Numbered from the stretch's first letter, positions 8,107 to 16,943 are shown. The stretch is 64,000 nt of DNA from Cupriavidus laharis (GCF_914271435.1 NZ_CAJZAI010000002.1:248001-312000), one strand, 5' to 3'. A program made the numbers and translations. The notes: generated by a model not told the origin, from the letters alone.

Positions 8107-9390
8107 ATGCAAGATTCCGCGGAGTCATCCGCCAGCGTTGAACCGGCCATCCATGGCCAGGACGCGCCGGCAGCAAAGCCGGAGCGATGGCTCAATCGCA
8201 CGGTGGCGGGTGCCGGCATCACCAGCGCGCTCGGTGATTTCTGCTATGAAACGACGACCGTCATCCTCCCTGGCTTCCTGGCTGTCCTGGGCATTCCCGC
8301 CGCAGTCCTGGGAACGGTCGAAGGCATCGCGGACGCGGTGGCGAGCTTTACCAAGATGGTTTCCGGCTTTATTGCTGACAAGCTCGGCCACCGGAAGCTG
8401 CTGGTCTTGCTTGGTTATGGACTGACGCCGGCAGGACAGGCACTCATTGCGCTGGCGGCTGGCTGGCCGCTACTGTTGGCGGGCCGGGTCATTTCCTGGT
8501 TTGGAAAGGGCCTGAGAGGACCGTTGAGGGATGCCATCGTGATCCAGGCCATCCAACCGCAAATGCGCGGCCGCGCCTTCGGCTTTCATCGCGCGATGGA
8601 CACGCTCGGCGCGGTGCTCGGTCCGCTGCTCGGCGTCGCACTGCTCGGTTGGGCGCAACACTGGACCTGGCAGGATTCCGCCGGCCCATTCCGCTTCGTA
8701 CTGGCCCTGAGCATCATCCCTGGTGTTCTCGCCGTCCTGGCCTTCCTCACACTGGTCAAGGACCCGGAGCACTCGCCCAATCCCGAACTGAAGCTCTTGC
8801 GCGCCTTGCGCGGGCTACCCGCGCGATTCAAGCGCTATCTTGGCGCCGTCGGGCTCTTCGGCATGGGAGACTTCTCCCATAGCTTGCTGATCCTGGCTGC
8901 CACGCAACTACTCACTGCTTCCCTCGGCGTCATGCACGCCGCCCAGGTCGCTGGCATGCTTTACGTCTGGCGTAACGTCGTACAGGTCACCGTATCGTTC
9001 CCCGTGGGTGTGCTGGCAGACCGGCTTGGCGCATTGCCCGTATTGATAGCCGGCTACATATTGGGGGCCGCCACTGCTGTACTCATGGCGCTTGCGTTCT
9101 GGTTCCGTGCCGGCAGCATCGCCATGCTGGCAGGAATTTTCTTCATTGCAGGCCTCTATATTGCTGTGCAGGAAGCCCTGGAGTCGACTGTGACCGCCGA
9201 AATGGTGTCCGCCGATACCCTGGCGACGAGCATCGGTGCATTAGGCACCGTCAACGGCATCTCTAAATTTGTCTCCAGCGCTGGAGTGGGCCTGCTCTGG
9301 ACCGCACTGTCCCCGGTTGCAGCGTTCGGACTCGCGGCAGCTTTGATGACTGTTGGCACCTTGATGCTGGGCCGCCTGGGGCGCCACTGA
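8107..9390 (+). CDS. MFS transporter
   Basis: This 427-residue carrier has about 12 transmembrane helices and a polar 30-residue N-terminal tail. The MFS signature between helices 2 and 3 is visible as 'GFIADKLGHRKLLVLLGYGL' (G-x3-D-x-x-G-x-R-x), and a second copy occurs in the second half as 'GVLADRLGALPVL'. It follows the ChrB-like gene by 56 bp and probably shares its transcript. The substrate is unknown. Its place in a fluoride-resistance island suggests export of a toxic anion or a stressed metabolite, but this is inference from neighbours only. Confidence 0.85.
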   Translation: MQDSAESSASVEPAIHGQDAPAAKPERWLNRTVAGAGITSALGDFCYETTTVILPGFLAVLGIPAAVLGTVEGIADAVASFTKMVSGFIADKLGHRKLLVLLGYGLTPAGQALIALAAGWPLLLAGRVISWFGKGLRGPLRDAIVIQAIQPQMRGRAFGFHRAMDTLGAVLGPLLGVALLGWAQHWTWQDSAGPFRFVLALSIIPGVLAVLAFLTLVKDPEHSPNPELKLLRALRGLPARFKRYLGAVGLFGMGDFSHSLLILAATQLLTASLGVMHAAQVAGMLYVWRNVVQVTVSFPVGVLADRLGALPVLIAGYILGAATAVLMALAFWFRAGSIAMLAGIFFIAGLYIAVQEALESTVTAEMVSADTLATSIGALGTVNGISKFVSSAGVGLLWTALSPVAAFGLAAALMTVGTLMLGRLGRH

Positions 9391-9406
9391 TTGGAATGGT
9401 ATCTCC

Positions 9407-9538
9407 ATGATGCAATCTTCGATGCCGGTGTGGGATGCGATGAGGCGCTGGTGCCGCACTCGTCGGCTGCCTCTGGATTCTCGCGGGGTGCCTGACGTGG
9501 CGCTGGCTCGCCAGCCTCCCCTGAGCGGAGAACATTGA
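9407..9538 (+). CDS. Candidate small ORF (43 aa) coupled to gpmA
   Basis: An ATG at 9407 opens a 43-codon frame (MMQSSMPVWDAMRRWCRTRR...) whose TGA overlaps the phosphoglycerate mutase ATG by one base (TGATG). A weak GGAATGG tract precedes it. The overlap would suit translational coupling, but composition is not distinctive and I recognise no homolog. It may be only a fortuitous frame in the 147-bp gap. Confidence 0.25.
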   Translation: MMQSSMPVWDAMRRWCRTRRLPLDSRGVPDVALARQPPLSGEH

Positions 9539-10284
9539 TGAGCGATTCGCAAACCGGCAGCGCGCCACTGCACCTGGTATTGATCCGGCATGGGGAGTCC
9601 CGGTGGAATCATGAGGGCCGCTTTACCGGATGGACCGATGTCGATCTGACACCGGCTGGCATCGCGCAAATGCATCGCGCCGGGCGCGCCCTCGCCGAGG
9701 CTGGCATCCAGTTTGATCTGGCCGTCACCTCGCTGCTCAAACGGGCGATCCGGTCTCAGTGGCTGGTTCTTGATGCGCTGGATGCCATGTGGATCCCTGC
9801 CATCTTCGACTGGCGCCTGAACGAGCGGCATTACGGGGCACTGACAGGACTGCTCAGGGCCGATGCCGAGCAACGCTTTGGCCCCCTCGCAGTAGAGGCC
9901 TGGCGCCGCAGCTTCGATGTTCCTCCGCCAGCCCTTGCGGTGGACGACCCGCGCGCTCCACGTCATGATCCCCGCTACTGCCATCTCCCGTGGCAAGCAT
10001 TGCCATTGGCCGAATCACTACGAGACACTGCCGTGCGCGTCGAGGCCTTGTGGGACGCCGTCCTGGTGCCCGCGCTCCGCGCAGGCAAGCGCATCCTTGT
10101 CAGCGGCCACGGCAACAGCCTGCGAGCGCTGATCAAGCGCCTCGATGGCATCTCCGATGCGGAGATCGCTCGCCTGGACGTGCCCAATGGCATCCCACTG
10201 GTCTATCACCTCGATGAGCGCCTGGAGCCTGCCGCCCGATACTATCTCGACCTGCCGCACCCCACTCGCTCCACGATTCTCTGA
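9538..10284 (+). CDS. gpmA: 2,3-bisphosphoglycerate-dependent phosphoglycerate mutase (island copy)
   Basis: The protein has 248 residues, the family's usual size. It interconverts 3- and 2-phosphoglycerate. Catalytic features are intact: the RHG motif with catalytic His in 'LVLIRHGESRWNHEGRFTGW', 'WRLNERHYGAL' with the acid/base Glu, 'RSFDVPPP', and the second catalytic His in 'VSGHGNSLRALIKRLDGISD'. ATG 9538 is preceded by GGAG. It supplies 2-phosphoglycerate to enolase, the enzyme poisoned by fluoride, and a second enolase is encoded in the same island (18438). It is thus probably an accessory copy boosting glycolytic flux under stress. Confidence 0.88.
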   Translation: MSDSQTGSAPLHLVLIRHGESRWNHEGRFTGWTDVDLTPAGIAQMHRAGRALAEAGIQFDLAVTSLLKRAIRSQWLVLDALDAMWIPAIFDWRLNERHYGALTGLLRADAEQRFGPLAVEAWRRSFDVPPPALAVDDPRAPRHDPRYCHLPWQALPLAESLRDTAVRVEALWDAVLVPALRAGKRILVSGHGNSLRALIKRLDGISDAEIARLDVPNGIPLVYHLDERLEPAARYYLDLPHPTRSTIL

Positions 10285-10310
10285 GCGGCTAGCGCGATGG
10301 GTAGCCGCTC
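10283..10310 (+). terminator. Perfect 9-bp hairpin at the gpmA stop codon
   Basis: GAGCGGCTA (10283-10291) pairs exactly with TAGCCGCTC (10302-10310) across a 10-nt loop and overlaps the gpmA stop codon. It lies between gpmA and the convergent minus-strand operon ending at 10409, so a bidirectional terminator is plausible. No U-tract follows, so efficiency is uncertain. Confidence 0.45.
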
Positions 10311-10408
10311 TCACCGCCGGAGGCACGGCTTTGCCAGTCTTTGCCTGCTTGAAAATCCGGGTTCCGCCGGCCTGCCGCTTGGTCTGGAGCCTCCCTGGCG
10401 CTCTCAGC

Positions 10409-11764
10409 CTAGCCCAGACACCGGTCTCCGGAAAAGCGATGCACTGCGGCGCGCCAGGCCTGCACTGGCGCCGCATCCAGTTCCTCGCGAAGCCGGTCCA
10501 GCCGCGCGCGCTGGTCGGCCGCCAGCCACGTCCTGACGACGCCGTCGGCGGCCAACGGAAACACAAATGCGAAGTGCTTCATGCACAAGCCATGGCCGGC
10601 CGCGAAAACCTGCCTCCACCGGGACTCCTGCAACAGCGCGAGCAATGTGCTCGCGGCGCGGTCCAACGCCACCGCGCCGCGTTCGCAGCCGGGGCACCGC
10701 GCGGGCTTCGCGTCGCCCTTGCGCCGTGGGGCCGCCTGCCTGGGCAACCAGCGTGCACGCGGCAGGCGCCGGCGCGCGGAGGCCGCTGGCGGCGCGAGGC
10801 AGCTCTCCACCGAGTCGATGTCCTGCTGCAGCCGCACGCCCGACGCGTCGAGCGCATGCCTTGCCATTGCCATCTCGAGTCCAGGCATCTCCAACTCGAG
10901 GACAAGAGCCATATGCACGGCGCAGGTCGGGAACACCAGCCACCCACCCTCGCCAAATCGCAGGGCAAGGGTGACATCGTCCAACCACCGGCGCGTTGCC
11001 GCATCCTGCCAACGGCAGAGCGGACAGGCGTCCGGATGGCCGATCAGGTCAGCCATTCCCGCGCTGGACATCGCCTCGCCCACCGGGGAAATGGTGCCTC
11101 GCCCGGCGTCGTCGCAGCGCATGCGGCGAACCTGATCGCCCACCAGTCTTGACACGAGGCTGCGGCACGGGCTGCTACCCGCAGGAGCCGTCTCGGTGCC
11201 AAGAACGAGAGTCAGCCGGTCCGCCTCCCGGCCCAGCCAGCGCCCGCACCCGGCCAGCCAATCCGTTTGCGCGTGCGGCGTCATGGTCCGCCCTATCGCC
11301 AACTGATGATGGAAGCACATGCCATCGTGACTCGCCGCGCTCGCCAACGCCGCATCGCCTCCCATCTTCGTGAATTCGCGTGCCACTCTCTGCCGCTCGT
11401 ACCGGCAAGCCGGGCAAGCAGTGCCAGCGCCGAACACCATCCGCTGGAATATGTCTTCATGGAAGAACGCTTCGTCGAGCAGCCGTTGAACCAGCACGAC
11501 GCCGCGGCCAAACACTGTGGCAACCGGCGACGCTAGTGACGGAATCCGCGACAACCGCGCCGCGTGTCGCGCGCAATAGCCGAGCGAATCCGCGATGGCT
11601 TCGCCGGTGCCCAGCATCTGCGCCTGACCATGAAACGCACGCCGGAAATAGTCGCCACCGGCCTGCGAAGCGGCGAGGCAGAGATGGCAGCCCGCATCCG
11701 GCATCACCGGATCGCAGTCGCACAGCACGGCGCCCAAACCAGCTCGATGACAAGACGCGTACAC
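10409..11764 (-). CDS. Protein with four CxxC-x(29-34)-CxxH repeats, unknown function
   Basis: This 451-residue cysteine-rich protein is last in the MutS-like operon. Four tandem units are visible: CHLC26/CARH64, CPAC117/CFHH150, CPLC247/CAVH281 and CPGC357/CMKH394. Each is a CxxC pair followed 29-34 residues later by CxxH, as in metal-binding helical bundles. The pattern recalls the uncharacterised DUF6062-type proteins, from memory only. No signal peptide or membrane segment is clear. The GTG start at 11764 is chosen because GGGAGG lies 4 nt upstream. The adjacent GTPase carries two more units of the same type, suggesting the two proteins share a ligand or dock together. Confidence 0.75.
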   Translation of the reverse strand: MYASCHRAGLGAVLCDCDPVMPDAGCHLCLAASQAGGDYFRRAFHGQAQMLGTGEAIADSLGYCARHAARLSRIPSLASPVATVFGRGVVLVQRLLDEAFFHEDIFQRMVFGAGTACPACRYERQRVAREFTKMGGDAALASAASHDGMCFHHQLAIGRTMTPHAQTDWLAGCGRWLGREADRLTLVLGTETAPAGSSPCRSLVSRLVGDQVRRMRCDDAGRGTISPVGEAMSSAGMADLIGHPDACPLCRWQDAATRRWLDDVTLALRFGEGGWLVFPTCAVHMALVLELEMPGLEMAMARHALDASGVRLQQDIDSVESCLAPPAASARRRLPRARWLPRQAAPRRKGDAKPARCPGCERGAVALDRAASTLLALLQESRWRQVFAAGHGLCMKHFAFVFPLAADGVVRTWLAADQRARLDRLREELDAAPVQAWRAAVHRFSGDRCLG

Positions 11765-11776
11765 GGAACCTCCCGC

Positions 11777-13450
11777 TCAGAGCGACTCTTCATCCATTCC
11801 GGACATGCGCATGTTGCGCTGTCCGGCAAGCACCGCGATCGCGGACTGGGCAGCGCGCGTCTCTTCGTCGCTTGCGAGGCCGCGGTGCAGCGCATCGAAC
11901 TTGGTGGCATAGCGGCGCATGTCCTCCGCCAGCCGGTACAGCAGCGCGGCCTCACGCGAGAGCACCCTTCGACGCAGCGCGGGGTCCGCGATCGCGGCAA
12001 GCAGCAGGCGATGATGCGACAGGCAGATCGCCGAAAGCGTGTCGATCGTTCGATCGGGATCGGCTTGCAGGCGTCGGACAACCGCATCGATCGCGTGGTG
12101 TTCGGCGCGCGCGCGTACCGTGCACAGCATGCAGGCACGGCCGGTCATCGGAGGGCGGGAGTCCGGGTCCGTCTGGCTGGAAACCGGTACTGTTTCCAGC
12201 AGCCGCTCCGAGAGCCTCTCCAGCAAAGGCGAATAGGCGATGCACGTGCCGCGCGGCGACGCGAGCCCCCAGTACTGCCATGTATGCAGATCGCAGAAGC
12301 CGCCCTGTTCGGCGTGCCGCTGCCGCACGGCCGCGTCGGTGAGCAGCTCGTACTGGAACCTGCACAGGTAGTCGAAGCACTGCTTGCCGACATGTGCGCA
12401 AACCTCGCAAGGCGCCGGCGCGCGTGCGGACCCCGGCGGTTGCGCTTCGGACTCTGCAATTGCCGAGCGGCGAGCGCCCGCCGGCTGCTCATCCGCGATC
12501 CGCTGCGACAGCGCATAAAGCTGCTCCCGCAGCCGGCTGGCAGCCGTCGCGGGCAACAGTTCGCCAGCGGCATCCTCGATGCGGTCGCAGAAGCGCAGCA
12601 GGAATTCGTCACGCTTCTCGTCGACGAGGAACCGGACCAGCGCGGCTTGCAGTTCCGGCAGTCCGCTGGCTTGCAGGCCGCCGGCATCGTGCGCAAGACA
12701 GGCTGCCATGGCATCGCGCGCCGAGATCGAAAGCACATGAGGTTCCTCCATACCGGCCTCGACACGGAGCTGGTCCTGCACGTAGCGCAGTGCTTCGTGA
12801 CGGTCGGCCTCGCACACCACGTCCTGCTTGTTCAGCGCGACGAAGATGCGCTTCGCCGCCGACCTGGCCATGCGGGCGATGCGAAGCTCCTCGGCGGAGA
12901 GCGGACTGTCGTAGCTCGTGACGAGCAGGAAGGCATCGGCTTCCGGCAGGAAGTCCTCGGTGGTGCGCGTGTTTTCCCAGACCGGCGAGCCGAGGCCAGG
13001 CGTGTCGATGAAATGGAAGCCACGCCGGAGCAGTTCGGCATTGAGCCGGATCTCCGCGGTACGGATGCGTTTGGCATTGCCGGGATTGCGTTGCTGCGTG
13101 ACATATTCCGCCAGCGCATCGAGCGCGATCTCCAATGGCGGTCGCCGCGCTTCCTGATAGCTGACGATGGCGCGCTCCGGGCTGCCGTAGGCGACGGTCG
13201 TGATGACCGATGTTAGCGGGAGGATGCCGACCGGCAAGCGCTCCGTGCCGAGCATCGCGTTCATCAGCGACGTCTTGCCACGGCTGAAGCGGCCGACCAC
13301 CACCAGGTTGAAGCGGTCCTCCGCCAGCCGCGCAAACAGTTCCCGCACATGATCCTGGCTGCCGGGTGCCGACTTCTCCGCCTCGACGGCGAGCGCACGG
13401 AGCAGCTCGGCGAGGTCGAACTTCACACGTTCGTAGTCCCTAAGGTTCAT
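11777..13450 (-). CDS. Dynamin-like GTPase with C-terminal CxxC/CxxH repeats
   Basis: The protein has about 557 residues. An N-terminal dynamin-superfamily GTPase domain shows G1 'GRFSRGKT' (53-60), the switch-like 'LPLTSVITTV', G3 'DTPGLG' (149-154) and G4 'NKQD' (207-210). A helical middle region follows. The C-terminal third holds two cysteine/histidine units (CEVC348/CDLH386 and CMLC440/CLSH476), matching the four repeats of the next gene. Bacterial dynamins remodel or protect membranes; none I know carries this tail. ATG 13450 was chosen over an in-frame GTG at 13456. It lies 20 bp after the second MutS-like gene, in one operon. Confidence 0.8.
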   Translation of the reverse strand: MNLRDYERVKFDLAELLRALAVEAEKSAPGSQDHVRELFARLAEDRFNLVVVGRFSRGKTSLMNAMLGTERLPVGILPLTSVITTVAYGSPERAIVSYQEARRPPLEIALDALAEYVTQQRNPGNAKRIRTAEIRLNAELLRRGFHFIDTPGLGSPVWENTRTTEDFLPEADAFLLVTSYDSPLSAEELRIARMARSAAKRIFVALNKQDVVCEADRHEALRYVQDQLRVEAGMEEPHVLSISARDAMAACLAHDAGGLQASGLPELQAALVRFLVDEKRDEFLLRFCDRIEDAAGELLPATAASRLREQLYALSQRIADEQPAGARRSAIAESEAQPPGSARAPAPCEVCAHVGKQCFDYLCRFQYELLTDAAVRQRHAEQGGFCDLHTWQYWGLASPRGTCIAYSPLLERLSERLLETVPVSSQTDPDSRPPMTGRACMLCTVRARAEHHAIDAVVRRLQADPDRTIDTLSAICLSHHRLLLAAIADPALRRRVLSREAALLYRLAEDMRRYATKFDALHRGLASDEETRAAQSAIAVLAGQRNMRMSGMDEESL

Positions 13451-13470
13451 CTTCACTCGCGGCAGACAAA

Positions 13471-14991
13471 CTAGCCCTGCCCACTGTTGACGCCATCCAC
13501 CAAAAAGACTTCCCGGTACAGATCCTCGCCGTAGCTCGTATCCAGCGGTTCGGCCAGTACCAGCCTGAAGGTACGCGAACCATCGGGTCTGCGCTCCGCC
13601 CGGAGAAAGAGCGCCGCGTCCGACAGGCTGGTCGCAATCCCGTGCGCGAAGTCATACAGATGCGTGACGAAATACACCTTGATGTCGTGACTCAGCAGCG
13701 CCTTGACGACTTGACGCGCGACTTCGGAACCCTCGCGCTCATTCGTCGAAGCAAAGGACTCATTGAAGAGCACCATCGCGTTGGGCCGGATTGCATCGAC
13801 GATTCGGCTCATCCGTCTCAGCTCCTCGTCGAACTTGCCGCTTGTCATGGTGTTGTCCTCTTCGCGCTTGTAGTGCGTGAAAACGCTCGAGCAAAGATCC
13901 GCGGTGAAGGCATTCGCGGCAACGAACATGCCGCTCTGCATCATCAGTTGCGCCAGCCCGATGCTGCGCAGGAAGCTGGACTTCCCGCCCTGGTTGGCGC
14001 CGGTGATCATGACCAGCGCGCGGCTGCCGACATCAACGGTATTGCCCACGACAGACCGCCCCATCTGCAACGCCAGGCACGGATCGTACAGGCCATCGAA
14101 GCGTTGCGCATGGCGGCCGGCCTCGCCCGGCACGGGAAAGGCCAGCGGCGCGCCAAGCGCAGCAAGGCGTTCCCGCAGATTCAGGCAGCCGACGTAGAAC
14201 GCCAGCTCCGTGCGCAGCATTTCGAAGAAGTTGAGTATGTGTTCGGTCGACTGCGCCAGCGCGTTGGCGACCAGATTGAGCCCCTGGTCCCGCAACTGTG
14301 AAAGCGCCCTCGCCCCGGTTTCGTCACGATCCGCAATTCGGAACGTGTAAGCCGGTGGTCCCCTGCGCAGCAGCCTGGCCAGCCAGGCCGGGCGGGTGTC
14401 CCTGGGCAGGCGAAGCACGTAGCCGGTGCCGTCGTTGCCCTGTCCGAGGCGGGCACTCTCGAGCACGCCGCTCTTCAGTTTGAGCACGGACAGGTGGTGC
14501 TCGATCTCGTCGAAGTACGCATCGCCAAACTCCGCCTGCAGCATCGCCAGCAGCGAAGAAAATCCGGCCGATGAGAACGCGCCGAGGTGCAGGTCCGCGA
14601 TCTGCCGCACTGCCTTCAGTACCTCAAGCAGCATCTGCATCAGCTCCATGGAGCCGTGCAGGATGCCTGACGGGTAGTTCATGAACACGCCGAAGTAGTG
14701 CTTGCGCTTTCCTTCGAGCGCGACGCCCGCGAGCCGGTACAAGTCTCTCGTTACCGCGGGATTCCGCATCGCATCCCGGAGAATGGCCTGTCGATACAGG
14801 ATCGTGCCGCCATCATTGCCGAGGCTGTCCATCAGGGCGGACAGCGCCACGTTGCAGATGAGTTCGTCGTCACCCGCCATGGCGTCCAGCAGCGTATCGA
14901 GTTCCAGGTCGCCTCTCACGTCCGACTGGTATGGCGCCAGTGCAGGGAGCAGTTCGAAGTCGCGGTCATGGTGCATCAGGCAGGCTTTCAT
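13471..14991 (-). CDS. MutS-like ATPase (partner B), lacking mismatch-recognition domain
   Basis: This 506-residue protein is related only to the C-terminal lever and ATPase part of MutS. Walker A is 'GANQGGKSS' (331-339). The Walker B region reads 'MVLFNESF', so the usual Asp of the DE pair is Asn. A conserved 'YKREEDNTMTSGKFDEEL' stretch lies between them. The N-terminal mismatch-reading Phe-x-Glu domain is absent. ATG 14991 overlaps the stop of the upstream MutS-like gene (ATGA), implying coupled translation and probably a heterodimer. MutS-like genes are among those reported downstream of fluoride riboswitches; the activity is unknown. Confidence 0.82.
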   Translation of the reverse strand: MKACLMHHDRDFELLPALAPYQSDVRGDLELDTLLDAMAGDDELICNVALSALMDSLGNDGGTILYRQAILRDAMRNPAVTRDLYRLAGVALEGKRKHYFGVFMNYPSGILHGSMELMQMLLEVLKAVRQIADLHLGAFSSAGFSSLLAMLQAEFGDAYFDEIEHHLSVLKLKSGVLESARLGQGNDGTGYVLRLPRDTRPAWLARLLRRGPPAYTFRIADRDETGARALSQLRDQGLNLVANALAQSTEHILNFFEMLRTELAFYVGCLNLRERLAALGAPLAFPVPGEAGRHAQRFDGLYDPCLALQMGRSVVGNTVDVGSRALVMITGANQGGKSSFLRSIGLAQLMMQSGMFVAANAFTADLCSSVFTHYKREEDNTMTSGKFDEELRRMSRIVDAIRPNAMVLFNESFASTNEREGSEVARQVVKALLSHDIKVYFVTHLYDFAHGIATSLSDAALFLRAERRPDGSRTFRLVLAEPLDTSYGEDLYREVFLVDGVNSGQG

Positions 14992-16616
14992 GGCTGGATC
15001 CGCTCCCCGATCTGCTGGCAAGTCACCCGGTACTTTTCGGCAAGCGCCATGGCATAAGCCAGGCCGTCCGCCGGCCGCCGCTCAACCTTGTAGGTACGCA
15101 CGGCCGGATCCGCGGGATCCACCGCGCTCACGAAGCTGGCCATCTTCCCGTTCAGCGTTGCGAGTTCGCTGAGAAAGGTCACGCAGACACCGAGCACGTC
15201 AAGCGCGGAGACCTGTTCCAGGACCCTCCTGCCAAGGAAGACCGCATCCTTCAGTGTCGTGGACGAAAAGATCTCGTTCATGATGATGAGGCTGTCCGGC
15301 GTCGCGGCCTGCAGGATGCGCCGTATGCGGACCAGGTCGTCCTGCAGCTTGCCACGCAGGCTGGTGATGTCCTCCTCGCGCTCGAAGTGCGTGTAGATGG
15401 CGTCGAACAGGAACAGCCGTGCGTCTTCGCCGGGCACGGGACAGCCCAGGCAGGCCAGGTAGTGCAACTGGCCCACCATGCGGGCGAAGGTCGTCTTGCC
15501 GCCCTGGTTGGGCCCCGAAACCACAAAGATGCGCTCCGGCTCGTGCAGGCAGAAATCGTTGGGGACGATCGGCTGGCCGGCGCCGACGAGTTTGTCCGCC
15601 AGTGCCAGGTCGAACCCGCGCATGCACCGGATTTCCTTGGATTCGGTCAGCAGCGACGGATAGCAGAACGGCAGTCCGGCTTGCCTGAACCGCGCAAGGT
15701 AGCGCAGATAGGCCACGTAGAACTGTATCTCGCGGTCAAAGCGTGCGATCTGCGGGTCCACGAAATCCGCATGCGCCGCGCAAAAGTCCTGGAGCGCACT
15801 GAAGACTTCGGGAAACAGCAGTGCGACACGATCCGCGATCTGTGCCTCTATGTGGCCCATGCCACCGGGACTCGGAAACCGCACGCGGTAGTCTTTGACG
15901 GCGCGGCGCCGGAACTTGTCAAAGGTGGCTTCCACTGCGGCGCTGTAGTCGATTTCGCCGTCATATCGGCGCACGGTGATACTGTTGCCATGGATCAGAA
16001 GACAGTACCGGACGGCCGACAGATCGCCCTTGAGCCTGTCCACCCCCGAGACCAGTGCCTGGAAGGCATCTGACCGGACGTGGCCGGCAAGCCAGGCGCC
16101 GGCCGCCCGCAGTCCGCGCGACCTTGGCGCCAGCTGCAGCAAGGTTTCCGACAAGCGCAGGACGGACCGGCCATAGGTATCGACGGCCTCCAGAAGCCAC
16201 CAGGCCTTCTCCCATTGGTAGTACAGCTTTTGCGCCAACTGCCGCTGCTCGCGCACAGTGTGCATGCTCTGGCAGAAGGCGGTGATGGCCTGCATGGTGG
16301 CCCTGGCTTCCAGGTCACGCATGATTTCCTGCCGATAGGCGATGTCGCCGGCATCGCGCAACGGAACGTGGAAGTACGGCGTCAGATCGAAGTCCTGGCA
16401 CTCCGCCGCAATCGCCTTGACGATGCGATCCAGCAACAGGTCTGGAAAATGCGTGGGCGCTTCCCGCGGCTCCGGCCCGACCGCATTGCGGGGATTCGTG
16501 CAAAGCACGCTTTCGAAATGCGGCGCCTGTCCATTCCTGACGTTGGCCGGCGGCCCCTCTTCTGACGGCATTGGGCGGCCGCCGTCGTCCGCCGCATCAA
16601 GGTTGTCACGCCACAT
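14988..16616 (-). CDS. MutS-like ATPase (partner A), first gene of fluoride-riboswitch operon
   Basis: This 542-residue protein has a helical N-terminal half and a C-terminal MutS-type ABC ATPase. Walker A is 'GPNQGGKTT' (368-376). Walker B reads 'LIIMNEIFSSTT', again Asn for Asp. The 'YTHFEREEDITSLRGKLQDD' stretch parallels that of partner B. No mismatch-binding, connector or endonuclease domain is seen. The start at 16616 is fixed by GGGAG 7 nt upstream. A fluoride riboswitch lies about 270 nt upstream on the same strand, so this four-gene operon should rise when fluoride is present. The pairing with a dynamin-like GTPase suggests a DNA or membrane maintenance complex, by inference. Confidence 0.82.
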   Translation of the reverse strand: MWRDNLDAADDGGRPMPSEEGPPANVRNGQAPHFESVLCTNPRNAVGPEPREAPTHFPDLLLDRIVKAIAAECQDFDLTPYFHVPLRDAGDIAYRQEIMRDLEARATMQAITAFCQSMHTVREQRQLAQKLYYQWEKAWWLLEAVDTYGRSVLRLSETLLQLAPRSRGLRAAGAWLAGHVRSDAFQALVSGVDRLKGDLSAVRYCLLIHGNSITVRRYDGEIDYSAAVEATFDKFRRRAVKDYRVRFPSPGGMGHIEAQIADRVALLFPEVFSALQDFCAAHADFVDPQIARFDREIQFYVAYLRYLARFRQAGLPFCYPSLLTESKEIRCMRGFDLALADKLVGAGQPIVPNDFCLHEPERIFVVSGPNQGGKTTFARMVGQLHYLACLGCPVPGEDARLFLFDAIYTHFEREEDITSLRGKLQDDLVRIRRILQAATPDSLIIMNEIFSSTTLKDAVFLGRRVLEQVSALDVLGVCVTFLSELATLNGKMASFVSAVDPADPAVRTYKVERRPADGLAYAMALAEKYRVTCQQIGERIQP

Positions 16617-16858
16617 CGATGATCTCCCATACGGTCATCGATGGCGGCATGGGCGCCGAGCACGATGCTTCACCACAAAATACGCGTGTGCGCGCGACGC
16701 AAGCGTCGCGTTCCCGATCGGGCAAGAAGGTATGGGACGATGAAAGCGGTGGCGGCCGAAAACGCATGACGCTGAACTCCGAACGTAACGTCCAGATGTC
16801 AGCCGCGTCATACCGGATGGCCGCGACAGGAGGGCAGGAAGGCACTTGCCTCGACTAC
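16617..16858 (-). other. Long leader between riboswitch 1 and the MutS-like operon
   Basis: These 242 nt separate the riboswitch hairpin from the first start codon. A near-perfect palindrome (CGCGACGC AA GCGTCGCG at 16693-16710) could form a hairpin, but no U-tract follows closely on the minus strand. I see no convincing small gene. Confidence 0.4.
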
Positions 16859-16940
16859 GCCTACACACCTGGACTCAGGTTGTGCAGGCATCATCAGCCG
16901 GGGCGGCGGTTCGTCGAGCGGGAGGATGCCTTCTCCTCTT
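16859..16940 (-). promoter_or_regulatory. Fluoride riboswitch 1 (crcB motif), divergent, before MutS-like operon
   Basis: On the minus strand, 16940-16884 carries the crcB-motif parts: a P1 hairpin closed by GGAG/CTCC, loop GGCAT able to pair with downstream ATGCC (pseudoknot), the AACCGCC junction, a short P2 (GCCG/CGGC) and the conserved CTGATGATGCC end. Two oddities set it apart: the conserved GAUG reads GAAG, and the P1-to-junction linker is longer. Just downstream (16889-16859) a hairpin containing ACCTG/CAGGT, CAC/GTG and GCCT/AGGC reuses the 3' strand of the aptamer, a plausible switch. Fluoride binding should favour expression of the four genes beyond. Confidence 0.85.
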
Positions 16941-16943
16941 TGC

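Noticed and set aside
11564-13216. 550-codon plus-strand open frame
   Set aside because: It is antisense to the dynamin-like GTPase, whose GTPase motifs are unambiguous on the minus strand.
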